A program made the translations under genes and the position numbers. A stretch of 64,000 nucleotides of DNA from an uncultured Muribaculaceae bacterium (GTDB lineage: Bacteria; Bacteroidota; Bacteroidia; Bacteroidales; Muribaculaceae): assembly GCA_910588245.1 (NCBI GenBank), contig CAJUQP010000015.1, positions 1-64,000 on the forward strand. Reading direction: 5' to 3'. Positions 1 through 9,262 of the stretch are shown here, in pieces. Each line of letters begins with the position of its first letter. Position 1 is the stretch's first letter. Under the pieces are notes generated by a model. The model was not told where the DNA came from. It saw nothing but the letters and a program-made list of their open reading frames with translations, and searched no databases.

Positions 1-25
1 GGCTTGGCGACTGATGCCGCTTAGC

Positions 26-1492
26 CTATGAATATTTTTTTAACGAACTATTGTTTATATAATCTAAAATCTTTTCATATGCCTCTGATTCCAATATTAT
101 CGGAGAGACAGAATAAGATTGATTTCCCATAGAGCGTATTGACAGCAGTGCCTCCCTTAAACGGACTCTTAAATCCTGAATATTTGGAGAATGCCTGTCT
201 TGTGATATGGCAGATTCCGGACTGGATATTTGCACACTTCCGGAGGAGTCATTACAATTATCCCTGGTGATATGCAACTCCCTTTGTAAGGTGTTGACAA
301 TATTGATTGCCTCATGCAATTCTACGAGCTGAGACTTATTTTTATTCTTTAAATAAAGCACATATATGGATAGGATGAGAATGGCAAGTAAAAAACCTCC
401 AAGCCAATTAAAAAGCCTTTTATTCGCAGCTTCCGCCTTGATTTTCTCACGTTGGTGTAGTTGATAGTTGTAGAATGAATTCTGGATTAAAGCTGCCTGG
501 TTTCCATTTTGATTCAGATACGATTCCACGATATCTTTGTAATCACAGGCATAACGTACGATGGAATCAGATGGAATATAGTCTTTCAGCTCATCAGACA
601 GTAGAATCTGATAACCTGTTTTGCGATTATGAGGATTTTTGCTGTGGAGAAGCTCGTAAGCATACATGAGAGCCGTATCAGGAATGGATGCCTGACGGTA
701 TATGTGGCAAGCATAGGCTAATGCTGTATTGCGGGAAATGGAGTCAATATTCAGCATTGTTGGCCTGATAAGATTCAGTGCCGAATCTATCTGGCCTTTA
801 TAATACTTGATGGCAGCCAAATATAAGTTATGTCTTGTAGTGTCTGCTAAAGCTGTCCTTTTTGCAAACTCCTTGGATTTATTGAAAAGAAGCTCCGCGG
901 AATCATAGTTTTTCACATGGAGATGAATGGAACCTAAAAGTTCTGTGTCATACATTAGATTGACAGAGTCTTTACTGACGGAATCTGCCATAATGACTTC
1001 TTCCACGTAAGGTATGGCTTGTTCGTAGAGTCTTAAAGTGTTTAGTAAATCACCGATTTGACTAAGTATGGAACCTCTTAGGGAGATGTCGCCTCCCTCT
1101 TCTGTAAGAATGTCTAAAGCGTTTTGATAATAGTTTAACGCAGTCGGCAGGTCTCCCAAGTCATGATAGACACGAGCTCCATAATATAAAGTTTCCGCAT
1201 ACCTTTCTTTGTTGGTGTTTTTATCTTCCCGTTCAATCACTTTTAAAATGAGACTGTCAGAAGTATGACGTATGAAAGCCTTATCCTGAGATTTTATCGT
1301 CAGGAAATCAAAATACTGTTTATCCGCATCCGTAAGGCTTTCATAGTTAATACTGTCAAGGCATGACAGCGCTTCTTCCGGCGATTCCGGGATTGTCTCT
1401 TCAATACGGGTCAGGCGCCCGTCATGTTCTGGCTCGGAACAACCGGGAATCAGGAGGAGAAATGTGAGAGCTATGGCTATACGATAGATCAT
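26..1492 (-). CDS. TPR-repeat lipoprotein with a C-terminal membrane helix
   Basis: Predicted 488-residue membrane-anchored protein. The first 18 residues form a lipoprotein signal peptide with a lipobox ending in Cys18 (LIPGC). Residues about 95-300 look like helical tetratricopeptide repeats (for example the YYGARVYHDLGDLPTALNYY stretch). A hydrophobic helix at about 366-388 (WLGGFLLAILILSIYVLYL) is followed by a lysine-rich stretch and a helical, probably coiled, tail. Proteins with this layout are common in Bacteroidales and often resemble sensor proteins that have lost a kinase or DNA-binding output domain; here no output domain is visible. It is transcribed alone from a good promoter at 1608-1639. 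Function unknown; a scaffold or signalling role is inference. Confidence 0.8.
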   Translation of the reverse strand: MIYRIAIALTFLLLIPGCSEPEHDGRLTRIEETIPESPEEALSCLDSINYESLTDADKQYFDFLTIKSQDKAFIRHTSDSLILKVIEREDKNTNKERYAETLYYGARVYHDLGDLPTALNYYQNALDILTEEGGDISLRGSILSQIGDLLNTLRLYEQAIPYVEEVIMADSVSKDSVNLMYDTELLGSIHLHVKNYDSAELLFNKSKEFAKRTALADTTRHNLYLAAIKYYKGQIDSALNLIRPTMLNIDSISRNTALAYACHIYRQASIPDTALMYAYELLHSKNPHNRKTGYQILLSDELKDYIPSDSIVRYACDYKDIVESYLNQNGNQAALIQNSFYNYQLHQREKIKAEAANKRLFNWLGGFLLAILILSIYVLYLKNKNKSQLVELHEAINIVNTLQRELHITRDNCNDSSGSVQISSPESAISQDRHSPNIQDLRVRLREALLSIRSMGNQSYSVSPIILESEAYEKILDYINNSSLKKYS

Positions 1493-1607
1493 ACCGCAGG
1501 TTTGTTGTCTTTATGTTTGTTCCGGCTGCGGGATTTTATCGATCACGCAATCATTCAATATTTTCAATCCACATTGCCGGATTATGCTTTCCCATCGGAA
1601 AGCTCCG

Positions 1608-1639
1608 CAAATATAGCACTATTTATTCATTTTATGAAA
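1608..1639 (-). promoter_or_regulatory. Bacteroidota-type promoter for the TPR lipoprotein
   Basis: On the minus strand the -7 box is TATATTTG (1608-1615), and TTTC lies 20 bases upstream (1636-1639). This fits the Bacteroidota primary sigma pattern TTTG-N19/20-TAnnTTTG. The leader to the start codon at 1492 would be about 110 bases. Confidence 0.65.
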
Positions 1640-1749
1640 TATATTTGAGGTTGGATGACAGTTTATCTTCTTGGCAAATACCCTCCCGCCCCGGTACGGC
1701 GGAAGCTGCCGCCCTGTCAGTCACGCTTCTGTCAGGATGCCGGCACTCC

Positions 1750-1956
1750 CGCATATCATATGGTCAGGGCACTACCGACCGTATAGTCGCCCTTATCAAG
1801 GGAAATCCACGCCATAGTGCGAAATCACTCGCCGATGCAATAGAGATATCACCTAAAGGAGTTGAAAAACAATTAGCGAAGTTGAAGGCGCAAGGAATAA
1901 TCCGACGAATCGGACCGGACAAAGGCGGGACATGGGAGGTAGTCGAGAGGGGATAA
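1750..1956 (+). pseudogene. Winged-helix C-terminal remnant of a RecG/AlbA_2-like regulator
   Basis: The last 60 or so codons before the TAA at 1954-1956 encode a clear winged-helix domain (TDRIVALIKG, SAKSLADAIEISPKGVEKQLAKLK, GIIRRIGPDKGGTWEV). This is the usual C-terminal domain of AlbA_2/RecG-like ATP-binding regulators of about 400-500 residues. The preceding open frame back to 1513 has no family likeness and no promoter, so the body of the gene appears deleted. Its stop codon lies inside the A-tract of the sdhB terminator. A free-standing small DNA-binding protein cannot be excluded, but no start codon near 1750 is convincing. Confidence 0.55.
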
Positions 1957-1959
1957 AAA

Positions 1960-1991
1960 TACCGGCAGGCATCGGATGATGTCTGCCGGTA
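1960..1991 (-). terminator. Intrinsic terminator of the sdhCAB operon
   Basis: Read on the minus strand: a 9-bp stem (TACCGGCAG/CTGCCGGTA), one mismatch, four further pairs and a 4-base loop, followed directly by TTTTTATCC. It lies 21 bases past the sdhB stop codon. Confidence 0.85.
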
Positions 1992-2012
1992 GCTGTATGT
2001 GCGGGAGTGGGA

Positions 2013-2771
2013 TTATTCCTTGCACTTGGCGGCGATGAACTGACGGTTCATGCGGCCGATGTTGGCGAGCTTGATGTTCTTGGGGCACTCGGCGGCGCAG
2101 GCACCGGTGTTGGTGCAGTTGCCGAATCCGAGTTCGTCCATCTTGGCCACCATAGCGCGCACGCGGCGGTCTTTCTCCACCTCGCCCTGGGGAAGGAGGG
2201 AGAGCTGGCTGACCTTGGCCGATACGAAAAGCATGGCGGAACCGTTCTTACATGCTGCGACACATGCGCCACAGCCGATGCAGCTCGCGGAGTCCATAGC
2301 CTCGTCGGCCTTCACCTTGGAGATGGGGAGGTCGTTGGCATCCTGGGCTCCTCCGCAGTTGAAGCTCACGTAGCCTCCTGCCTGCTGGATCTTGTCGAAC
2401 GCGTTGCGGTCTACCATAAGGTCTTTGATCACAGGGAACGCGGCCGAACGCCAGGGCTCGACGGTGATTGTCTCGCCGTCCTGGAAGCGACGCATGTAGA
2501 GCTGGCATGTGGTGGCTCCTGTGGCCGGACCGTGGGGATGTCCGTTGATATAGAGGGAGCACATACCGCAGATACCCTCGCGGCAGTCGTGGTCGAACAC
2601 GATAGGTTCCTGGCCCTCCTCTATGAGACGCTCGTTGAGAATGTCGAGGGTCTCGAGGAAGGATGTATCGGGAGTGGTCTCGACATCTGAGTAAGTCACA
2701 AACCCGCCCTTCGCTCTCGGATTGGCCTGACGCCAAACCTTGAGGTTGACTTTCATTATATTATCTTCCAT
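2013..2771 (-). CDS. sdhB: Succinate dehydrogenase/fumarate reductase iron-sulfur subunit
   Basis: Electron-transfer subunit of complex II/quinol:fumarate reductase. It passes electrons between the flavoprotein and the membrane quinone site. The N-terminal 2Fe-2S domain shows Cys63, Cys68, Cys71 and Cys89 (HDCREGICGMC). The C-terminal ferredoxin-like domain has the cluster motifs CIGCGACVAACKNG and CTNTGACAAECPK for the 4Fe-4S and 3Fe-4S centres. Length (252) is normal for the family in Bacteroidetes. The start could also be Met6 (2756), which begins MKVNLKVWRQ. It is the last gene of sdhCAB, 26 bases after sdhA, and is followed by the terminator at 1960-1991. In gut Bacteroidales this complex normally runs as fumarate reductase, making succinate. 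Confidence 0.97.
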   Translation of the reverse strand: MEDNIMKVNLKVWRQANPRAKGGFVTYSDVETTPDTSFLETLDILNERLIEEGQEPIVFDHDCREGICGMCSLYINGHPHGPATGATTCQLYMRRFQDGETITVEPWRSAAFPVIKDLMVDRNAFDKIQQAGGYVSFNCGGAQDANDLPISKVKADEAMDSASCIGCGACVAACKNGSAMLFVSAKVSQLSLLPQGEVEKDRRVRAMVAKMDELGFGNCTNTGACAAECPKNIKLANIGRMNRQFIAAKCKE

Positions 2772-2797
2772 GATTGAATTTACTTGATTGATAAGGA

Positions 2798-4822
2798 TTA
2801 TGACTTGTAGTTGCGGGTCTGCACCTTGATTGCCTCATAGTGGAGCGGCTCCTTGATGAGCGTGGGGGCCTTGGTGTCGGAACCGTTGTAGTCCCAGCAG
2901 CTCACGTAGAAGTAGTTCTCGTCGTCGCGCTTTGCCTCGCCCTCGGCAGTCTGATACTCCGTGCGGAAGTGACCGCCGCAGCTCTCGTTGCGGCTGAGAG
3001 CGTCGTATGCGATGAGCTCGCCCATCGTGATGAAGTCGTTGAGACGGAAAGCCTTGTCGAGTTCGATGTTCATGCCCTCTTTGTCGCCGGGGATGAAGAG
3101 GTCGGTCTCGAAAGTCTTGCGGAGCTCCTTGAGCTTCTCGAGAGCCACCTGGAGTCCCTCCTTGTCGCGTGCCATGCCCACATATTCCCACATGATGTGG
3201 CCGAGTTCCTTGTGTATGGAGTCAACCGAACGGTGACCCTTGATGGCCATGAGCTTGTCCTGGGCCTCGCGGCATTTTGCCTCTGCCTCGTCAAACTCGG
3301 GAGTGTCGGTCGAGAAGTGGGGTATGGTGATCTGGTCGCTGAGATAGTTCTGGATGGTGTAGGGGAGCACGAAGTAGCCGTCGGCGAGACCCTGCATGAG
3401 GGCGGAAGCGCCGAGACGGTTGGCGCCGTGGTCGGAAAAGTTGCACTCGCCGATGGCGAAAAGTCCCTTCACGGAAGTCTGGAGCTCGTAGTCAACCCAT
3501 ATGCCGCCCATCGTGTAGTGGATGGCGGGGAAGATCATCATGGGGTTGTAGTAGTTCACGCCGTCTTTCTCGCAGGCGAACTCGCCGGGATTGACGTCGG
3601 TGATCTCCTCATACATGTCGAAGAGGTTGCCGTAGCGCTGACGAACCACGTCGATGCCGAGACGGTTGATTGCCTCAGAGAAGTCGAGGAACACGGCGAG
3701 GCCGGTGTTGTTGACACCGAAGCCGGCGTCGCAACGCTCCTTGGCGGCACGCGAAGCCACGTCGCGGGGCACGAGATTGCCGAACGCGGGATAGCGGCGC
3801 TCCAGATAGTAGTCGCGGTCTTCCTCGGGGATATCGCTACCCTTGATCTGACCTTTCTGCAGCTTCACGGCGTCTTCGAGTTTCTTGGGCACCCAGATGC
3901 GGCCGTCGTTGCGGAGCGACTCCGACATGAGGGTAAGCTTCGACTGCTTGTCGCCGTGAACCGGGATACATGTGGGGTGGATCTGCACATAGGCGGGGTT
4001 TGCGAAATACGCTCCCTTGCGGTAGCATGCCATAGCCGCTGAGCAGTTGCAGCCCATGGCGTTGGTGGAGAGGAAGTAGGTGTTGCCGTATCCGCCGGTA
4101 GCGATCACGACAGCGTGGGCTGCGAAGCGTTCGAACTCACCTGTGACGAGGTTCTTGGCGATGATGCCGCGAGCGCGCTCCACACCGTCCTTATCTTTGA
4201 TGAGGACAACGTCGTGCATCTCATAGCGGTTGAAGCTCTTCACCTTGCCGAGCTGGATCTGACGGTTGAGCGAGGAGTAGGCACCGAGAAGGAGCTGCTG
4301 ACCGGTCTGGCCCTTAGCGTAGAAAGTACGGCTTACCTGTGCGCCACCGAAAGAACGGTTGGCAAGCAGACCCCCATATTCACGTGCGAAGGGGACACCC
4401 TGAGCCACGCACTGGTCGATGATATTGTTCGACACCTCGGCGAGACGGTAGACGTTGGCCTCACGGGCGCGGTAGTCGCCACCCTTGACAGTGTCGTAGA
4501 AAAGACGATATATGGAGTCGCCGTCGTTCTGATAGTTCTTGGCGGCGTTGATACCGCCCTGTGCCGCGATGGAGTGGGCGCGGCGCGGGCTGTCCTGGAT
4601 GCAGAAGTTGAGGACGTTGAATCCCATCTCGGCGAGAGTGGAGGCTGCGGAAGCACCTGCGAGACCCGTGCCGACGACGATGACGTCGAGGCGGCGCTTG
4701 TTGGCGGGGTTCACGAGCTTCTGGTGAGCCTTGTAGTTGGTCCATTTCTCAGCGACAGGACCCTCCGGGATCTTGGAATCGGCCGGATTCATTACTTTGA
4801 TGTTTTCTGTTGTATTTTCCAT
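2798..4822 (-). CDS. sdhA: Succinate dehydrogenase/fumarate reductase flavoprotein subunit
   Basis: Catalytic subunit that interconverts fumarate and succinate. The Rossmann FAD motif is at residues 47-60 (VIVVGTGLAGASAA). The HSIAAQGGINAA stretch holds His83, which in the family binds FAD covalently. The substrate-site elements HPTC and the conserved RxGA region (NRLGASALMQGLADG) are present. Length is 674 residues, typical for the Bacteroidetes/epsilon type with a single cytochrome b partner. It sits 8 bases after sdhC and 26 before sdhB, so the three genes are one operon from the promoter at 5946-5976. Confidence 0.97.
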   Translation of the reverse strand: MENTTENIKVMNPADSKIPEGPVAEKWTNYKAHQKLVNPANKRRLDVIVVGTGLAGASAASTLAEMGFNVLNFCIQDSPRRAHSIAAQGGINAAKNYQNDGDSIYRLFYDTVKGGDYRAREANVYRLAEVSNNIIDQCVAQGVPFAREYGGLLANRSFGGAQVSRTFYAKGQTGQQLLLGAYSSLNRQIQLGKVKSFNRYEMHDVVLIKDKDGVERARGIIAKNLVTGEFERFAAHAVVIATGGYGNTYFLSTNAMGCNCSAAMACYRKGAYFANPAYVQIHPTCIPVHGDKQSKLTLMSESLRNDGRIWVPKKLEDAVKLQKGQIKGSDIPEEDRDYYLERRYPAFGNLVPRDVASRAAKERCDAGFGVNNTGLAVFLDFSEAINRLGIDVVRQRYGNLFDMYEEITDVNPGEFACEKDGVNYYNPMMIFPAIHYTMGGIWVDYELQTSVKGLFAIGECNFSDHGANRLGASALMQGLADGYFVLPYTIQNYLSDQITIPHFSTDTPEFDEAEAKCREAQDKLMAIKGHRSVDSIHKELGHIMWEYVGMARDKEGLQVALEKLKELRKTFETDLFIPGDKEGMNIELDKAFRLNDFITMGELIAYDALSRNESCGGHFRTEYQTAEGEAKRDDENYFYVSCWDYNGSDTKAPTLIKEPLHYEAIKVQTRNYKS

Positions 4823-4830
4823 ATCGCTAT

Positions 4831-5829
4831 TTATTTCTGAGGTTGGGGATTAGCTTGCTGCGCGGGGGCCTCCGCGGGTGCGTCGAGCACATCGGGAGCC
4901 TGATCCACGTCGAGATATTCGAGCAGGGCGGCCGCGTGCTTGAGAGTCTCAAGGCGTGCGGGGAACTCGGGGTCGTTCTGGAAGTATGACTGAGCCTCGG
5001 GAGCCTCCATCTGGGAGAGAGTGCCCTGCACCATCTGCTTCATCTGGTCGTAGGGAGCCGCGCTGATGGCTCTGGCTGCATCCGGACCGAAATCTTTCTC
5101 AAACATGGGGATGATCATCTCCTTATACTGCTCGCGGAGCACGGGATCGGTCTTGTAGTAGTTGTCGTGAGCCTTCACGGTGAAGACGATTGCCTGGGCG
5201 ATGAAAAGCACCACCACGATAGAGCTCCACCAGCAGGCGATCTTCTTGAGGCGCTCGATCCAGGCCTGGTTGTCCCAACCTATCGACTGGAACATCGACC
5301 AGAAACCGTGGTTGAAGTGGAACCAGAGGGCGATGAAGCCGATGATGTAGACAATCGGGGTGTAGACCTGAGAGAATGCCTCCTGGAGGAAGAGTGTGCC
5401 CGCTGCGGGGGGGAGCACGTCGTGAACGCCACGGATCTCCTGGAGCTGCATCTTAGCCCAGAACTGGATGAGATGCACCACGAGGAAGGCGAGGATGACG
5501 ATGCCGAGCACGAGCATGTTCTGACTCGACCATTCCACGGTCTTCGGACGGCGTGAGATGGCATAGGCGTCGGCGCCGCGGGCCTTGCGGTTCTGGAGCG
5601 TGAGCATTACCGCATAGATGATGTGGATGATGAAGAGCACAGCCAGACCTGCCGAGGCGATAAGAGCATACCAGTTGGCGCCCAGGAATTCGCAGATGGA
5701 ATTGTAGGCGGCTGGCCAGCAGATGGCTATGGCGTTCATCAAACAGTGGAAGGTTACGAATAGGACGAGACATGCGCCTGTGACGGCCATGACGAACTTA
5801 CGCCCTACGGATGAGCTTGATAACCACAT
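4831..5829 (-). CDS. sdhC: Succinate dehydrogenase/fumarate reductase cytochrome b subunit, with long C-terminal tail
   Basis: Membrane anchor of the complex, carrying b-type heme and the menaquinone site. Five hydrophobic helices are visible in the first ~230 residues, with likely heme-ligand histidines in FHCLMNA, IHIIYAV, VVHLIQF and WFHFNHGFWSM. The start is placed at MWLSSSSVGRKF (5829), where the family begins; an in-frame ATG at 5901 would add 24 polar, Asn/Lys-rich residues and still lies downstream of the promoter. After the last helix (about residue 245 of the long form) there is an extra ~100-residue soluble tail rich in Ala, Gln, Glu and Pro, ending QQANPQPQK. I do not know this tail from characterised SdhC/FrdC proteins. 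Confidence 0.92.
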   Translation of the reverse strand: MWLSSSSVGRKFVMAVTGACLVLFVTFHCLMNAIAICWPAAYNSICEFLGANWYALIASAGLAVLFIIHIIYAVMLTLQNRKARGADAYAISRRPKTVEWSSQNMLVLGIVILAFLVVHLIQFWAKMQLQEIRGVHDVLPPAAGTLFLQEAFSQVYTPIVYIIGFIALWFHFNHGFWSMFQSIGWDNQAWIERLKKIACWWSSIVVVLFIAQAIVFTVKAHDNYYKTDPVLREQYKEMIIPMFEKDFGPDAARAISAAPYDQMKQMVQGTLSQMEAPEAQSYFQNDPEFPARLETLKHAAALLEYLDVDQAPDVLDAPAEAPAQQANPQPQK

Positions 5830-5945
5830 AGCAGTTTTTGATTTAATGGATTTGTTATTGTTTAATGAGTTGTTTTTTCGGGTTTGAGATTTCAACGACA
5901 CGCGCGGGGCGCGGTCGTTAAGGCCACACCTCGCGGAATCATGTG

Positions 5946-5976
5946 CAAAATTATCATAATTTAGCGATAAAGCAAA
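5946..5976 (-). promoter_or_regulatory. Promoter of sdhCAB
   Basis: Minus strand: TTTG (5973-5976), 19 bases, then TAATTTTG (5946-5953) followed by C. This matches the Bacteroidota consensus exactly. Transcription would start near 5939. The -33 box lies 19 bases past the stop codon of the DegT gene. Confidence 0.85.
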
Positions 5977-5994
5977 GTTTTTACCCCTCTTTTT

Positions 5995-7194
5995 TCAGCA
6001 GAGCCCCTCTTTTAGTGCCTCCACCACTCTGCGCACCTCCGGCTCTCCGACCCACGGGCCCGCCGGAATGCAGAGCCCGCGGCTGAAGAGGTCTTCGCTC
6101 ACTCCGTTGACGTAGGCCGGGGAGGAGGCGAACACGGGCTGAAGGTGCATGGGCTTCCAGAGGGCGCGGCTCTCGATGCCGCGGGAGGCCAGATGGCGGC
6201 GCATTGCCTCGGGGCGCCCGCAGCCGTCGTCACCCTTCACGGCGGCTCCGTCGGTGAAGGTCACGGTGCAGAGCCAGAAGTTGCTGTCGAAATCATTGCC
6301 CGGATTCTCATGGAGTTCCAGCTCCGCGACGTCGGCGAGAAGGCTCCGGTAGAGGGCTTGCACGGCGCGGTGGTGGGCGAGATGCTCGCGGGCTATGGTC
6401 ATCTGGCCACGGCCTATGCCGGCGGAGATGTTGCTCAGACGGTAGTTGTAGCCTATCCTCTCATGCTGATACCAGGGGAAGGGCTCCCGGCTCTGGGTGG
6501 CGTAGCTGAGCACCAGCCGGTATGCCTCCTCGTCGGGGCATATGAGCGCTCCCCCTCCGGAGGTGGTGATCATCTTGTTGCCGTTGAAGGAGAGGGCCCC
6601 GTAGCTGCCGAAAGTGCCGCACGGGCGCCCCTTGTAGAGGCTTCCGAACGCCTCGGCGGAGTCTTCGAGCACGGGAATATCCCATTTCCGCGCCACTTCC
6701 AGGATCTCATCTATCTTCGCGGGCATTCCGTAGAGATATACGGGGATTATGGCCTTGGGTTTCTTTCCGGTCTTCTCCACACGGTCGGCTATCGCCCTGT
6801 CGAGAAGGCGGGGATCGATGTTCCATGTGTCGGGCTCGGAGTCTACGAACACGGGGGTGGCGCCCACATATGTGACGGGGTTGGCTGAGGCGCTGAATGT
6901 GAAACTCTGCACCATGACCTCGTCGTCGCGTCCCACTCCGAGGGCCACGAGCCCCATATGGATGGCGGCCGTGCCTGAGGAGAGGGCCACGGTGCGTTTC
7001 CTTTCGAGCAGCGCGCGCTCTTCAGGCGATATCTTAAGATCAGGGTCACGGAGAAAGAAATCCTCAAGGTCTTTCTCGAATCCGGTGACATTGGGGCCGA
7101 GAGGCACCACCCAGTTGTCGGCGAATGCCTCGTCGATGAAGCGCTGTTCGTTGCCGCTCATGTGGCACAGACAAAGGAGAATCCTGTCGTTCAT
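5995..7194 (-). CDS. DegT/DnrJ/EryC1/StrS family sugar aminotransferase
   Basis: PLP-dependent enzyme of the sugar aminotransferase family (399 residues). The conserved fold is visible: LSSGTAAIHMGL at 71-82, the PLP-contacting EDSAEAFGS at 177-184, and Lys207 in SFNGNKMITTSGGG, the expected Schiff-base lysine. The family transfers an amino group to keto-sugar nucleotides, giving amino sugars for capsule, O-antigen or glycoprotein glycans. The gene follows ugd by 2 bases, so the two are almost certainly cotranscribed and may feed one surface-glycan pathway. The exact substrate cannot be told from sequence. Confidence 0.92.
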   Translation of the reverse strand: MNDRILLCLCHMSGNEQRFIDEAFADNWVVPLGPNVTGFEKDLEDFFLRDPDLKISPEERALLERKRTVALSSGTAAIHMGLVALGVGRDDEVMVQSFTFSASANPVTYVGATPVFVDSEPDTWNIDPRLLDRAIADRVEKTGKKPKAIIPVYLYGMPAKIDEILEVARKWDIPVLEDSAEAFGSLYKGRPCGTFGSYGALSFNGNKMITTSGGGALICPDEEAYRLVLSYATQSREPFPWYQHERIGYNYRLSNISAGIGRGQMTIAREHLAHHRAVQALYRSLLADVAELELHENPGNDFDSNFWLCTVTFTDGAAVKGDDGCGRPEAMRRHLASRGIESRALWKPMHLQPVFASSPAYVNGVSEDLFSRGLCIPAGPWVGEPEVRRVVEALKEGLC

Positions 7195-7196
7195 CT

Positions 7197-8507
7197 TTAA
7201 CCTATCTTATAATGTGTGAATCCGAACTCGGCGAGATATTCCGTGTCGTAGAGATTGCGGCCGTCGAGTATGACTTTTCCCGCCATCGTGCGGGCGAGCA
7301 CGGGGAGGGAGGGCATGCGGAACTCGTTCCATTCCGTGACGAGCATCAGCGCGTCGGCGTCGAGGGCGGCCTCATACATGTCGGCGGCGTAGGTCACCCT
7401 GTCGCCCACACGGCGCCGGCATTCCTCCATGGCCACGGGGTCGAAGACCTTCACCCTGACTCCCGCCTGCGTCAGGAGGTCGATGAGCACGAGCGAGGGA
7501 GCCTCGCGCATGTCGTCGGTCTTGGGCTTGAAGGCCAGACCCCACATAGCCACGGTCTTCCCCTTGAGATCGCCGCCGAAGTGGCGCGACAGTTTGTCGA
7601 AGAGCACGGATTTCTGCCGTTCGTTGACCTCCTCCACGGCCTTGAGCACTTTCATGTCGTAGCCTTTGCTGTCGGCTGTCTTTATCAAGGCCTTGACATC
7701 TTTCGGGAAGCATGATCCGCCGTAGCCGCATCCGGCATACAGGAATTTCTTCCCTATGCGGGTGTCGGTGCCGATACCCTTGCGCACCATGTTGACGTCG
7801 GCGCCTACGAGCTCGCAGAGGTTGGCGATGTCGTTCATGAAAGATATGCGGGTGGCGAGCATTGAATTTGCGGCGTATTTGATCATCTCCGCGGAGGGGA
7901 TGTCGGTGTAGATCATGCGGTCGCTGTTGAGGAGGAAGGGTTTGTAGAGGCGCTCCATTGTCTTGCGGGCCCGTTCGCTGTCGGTGCCGACCACGACGCG
8001 GTCGGGGCTCATGAAGTCTTTTATTGCCGCACCCTCCTTGAGGAATTCGGGATTGCTGGCCACATCGAAGGGGACGTCGACCCCGCGCCGCCCGAGTTCC
8101 TCCCGGATCACCTCGCGCACTTTTGCCGCGGTGCCTACGGGCACGGTAGATTTGGTGACGAGCAGGGTATAGCGTGTGATGTGGCGCCCGAAAGTGCGGG
8201 CCACCTCAAGCACATAACGGAGATCGGCCGAGCCGTCTTCATCGGGAGGTGTGCCCACGGCGGAGAAGACCACGGTGACCTCCGGAAGCACTTCCGAAAG
8301 ATCTGTGGAGAAATGGAGGCGTCCTGCCTCCGAGTTTCGGTGCACGAGTTCGTCGAGCCCCGGCTCATAGATCGGGATTATTCCTTTCCTGAGGTTTTCT
8401 ATCTTGCGGGAGTCGATATCGACGCATGTCACGTTTATGCCCATTTCGGCGAAGCATGTGCCCGACACGAGTCCGACATATCCTGTTCCGACAATCGCTA
8501 TGTTCAT
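7197..8507 (-). CDS. ugd: UDP-glucose 6-dehydrogenase
   Basis: Oxidises UDP-glucose to UDP-glucuronate with two NAD+. The 436-residue protein has an N-terminal Rossmann NAD site (GTGYVGLVSG, residues 7-16), the TKSTVPVGT motif, the central helix with Lys210, the catalytic Cys266 in YAGCGYGGSCFPKD, and the C-terminal UDP-binding domain (GLAFKPKTDDMREAPS). The product feeds capsule and other surface polysaccharides. It is the first gene of a pair with the downstream DegT aminotransferase. No clear promoter was found in the 176 bases between it and the HdeD-like gene, where a terminator for that gene is present. Confidence 0.96.
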   Translation of the reverse strand: MNIAIVGTGYVGLVSGTCFAEMGINVTCVDIDSRKIENLRKGIIPIYEPGLDELVHRNSEAGRLHFSTDLSEVLPEVTVVFSAVGTPPDEDGSADLRYVLEVARTFGRHITRYTLLVTKSTVPVGTAAKVREVIREELGRRGVDVPFDVASNPEFLKEGAAIKDFMSPDRVVVGTDSERARKTMERLYKPFLLNSDRMIYTDIPSAEMIKYAANSMLATRISFMNDIANLCELVGADVNMVRKGIGTDTRIGKKFLYAGCGYGGSCFPKDVKALIKTADSKGYDMKVLKAVEEVNERQKSVLFDKLSRHFGGDLKGKTVAMWGLAFKPKTDDMREAPSLVLIDLLTQAGVRVKVFDPVAMEECRRRVGDRVTYAADMYEAALDADALMLVTEWNEFRMPSLPVLARTMAGKVILDGRNLYDTEYLAEFGFTHYKIG

Positions 8508-8610
8508 TGTTTGCTGTGTTGAGGTTTCGTTTTGTCTGAGGAGGGTATTTCTCTAACGTAGCGGAGGAGCAATAAATTGCGGTGGCGGTGGCTTCCGGCA
8601 GATGAAAAAA

Positions 8611-8646
8611 GGTCCGCATCAGTCTTCTTGCAGGACGGTGCGGACC
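8611..8646 (-). terminator. Intrinsic terminator of the HdeD-like gene
   Basis: On the minus strand a GC-rich stem (GGTCCGCATC pairs with GGTGCGGACC, ten pairs with one G-T) is followed by six T residues (8605-8610). It lies 37 bases past the stop codon at 8684. Confidence 0.8.
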
Positions 8647-8683
8647 CGGATATCAATCAGGATCAGGATCTTGAAAATGGAGT

Positions 8684-9262
8684 TCAGAGCATTCCTCCGG
8701 TGAGTTTGTTCACCTGACGGGCTTTCATCGAGAATGCTATGCGGAATATCCCGAAGGTTATCAGCGACAGCCCTATCCATAGCCAAACGGCGATGCCGCC
8801 GGCAATGGGGTTGGAAAGGAATACGAAGGCGAGTATGATGGTGGCTATGAGGAGAAGGATCATCCATATCATCCATGCCGGAGAGACGGTGGAAAGCACC
8901 GATGCCTCGCAGATGGAGTTGATTGCCGCCACGATCAGCCATATGCCGATCACGAAGATAAATGTGTCGACCAGGAGGACTTCAGGGAGTGAAAACAGCC
9001 ATACGCCGGCGATGAGCTCAAGTATGCCGAGCGCGAGCGACCATCCCCATCCGGAATCCCTGCCGGAATTAAGGAATGAATATACGAAGTTCAGAAGAGC
9101 CGCAAGGCACATGGCTCCGGCGAACACGTAAGCGAAAACAGGCAGTGATGTCTCAGGCGAACAGAGGCACCATATGCCGAAACCGATGCTGAGGATTCCG
9201 GTGATGAGGGGAATCCACCAGAGGCGGGTCAGTCCGCCTTTGTAAGGAAGTGTGTCTTTCAT
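8684..9262 (-). CDS. HdeD/DUF308-family membrane protein
   Basis: Small integral membrane protein with six hydrophobic helices arranged as repeated hairpins (WIPLITGILSIGFGIWCL, VFAYVFAGAMCLAALLNFVY, GWSLALGILELIAGVWLF and so on). This matches the DUF308/HdeD family, whose E. coli member is linked to acid resistance; the molecular activity is unknown. I place the start at MKDTLPYKGG (9262), 16 codons inside the longest open frame, because the family begins there and the upstream codons are Lys/Asn-rich and look like leader. It is a single-gene unit ending at the hairpin 8611-8646. Confidence 0.88.
   Translation of the reverse strand: MKDTLPYKGGLTRLWWIPLITGILSIGFGIWCLCSPETSLPVFAYVFAGAMCLAALLNFVYSFLNSGRDSGWGWSLALGILELIAGVWLFSLPEVLLVDTFIFVIGIWLIVAAINSICEASVLSTVSPAWMIWMILLLIATIILAFVFLSNPIAGGIAVWLWIGLSLITFGIFRIAFSMKARQVNKLTGGML

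Noticed and set aside
2840..4042. 400-codon open frame antisense to sdhA
   Set aside because: Shadow of a GC-rich, well-conserved gene; the sdhA frame has full family motifs and this one has none.
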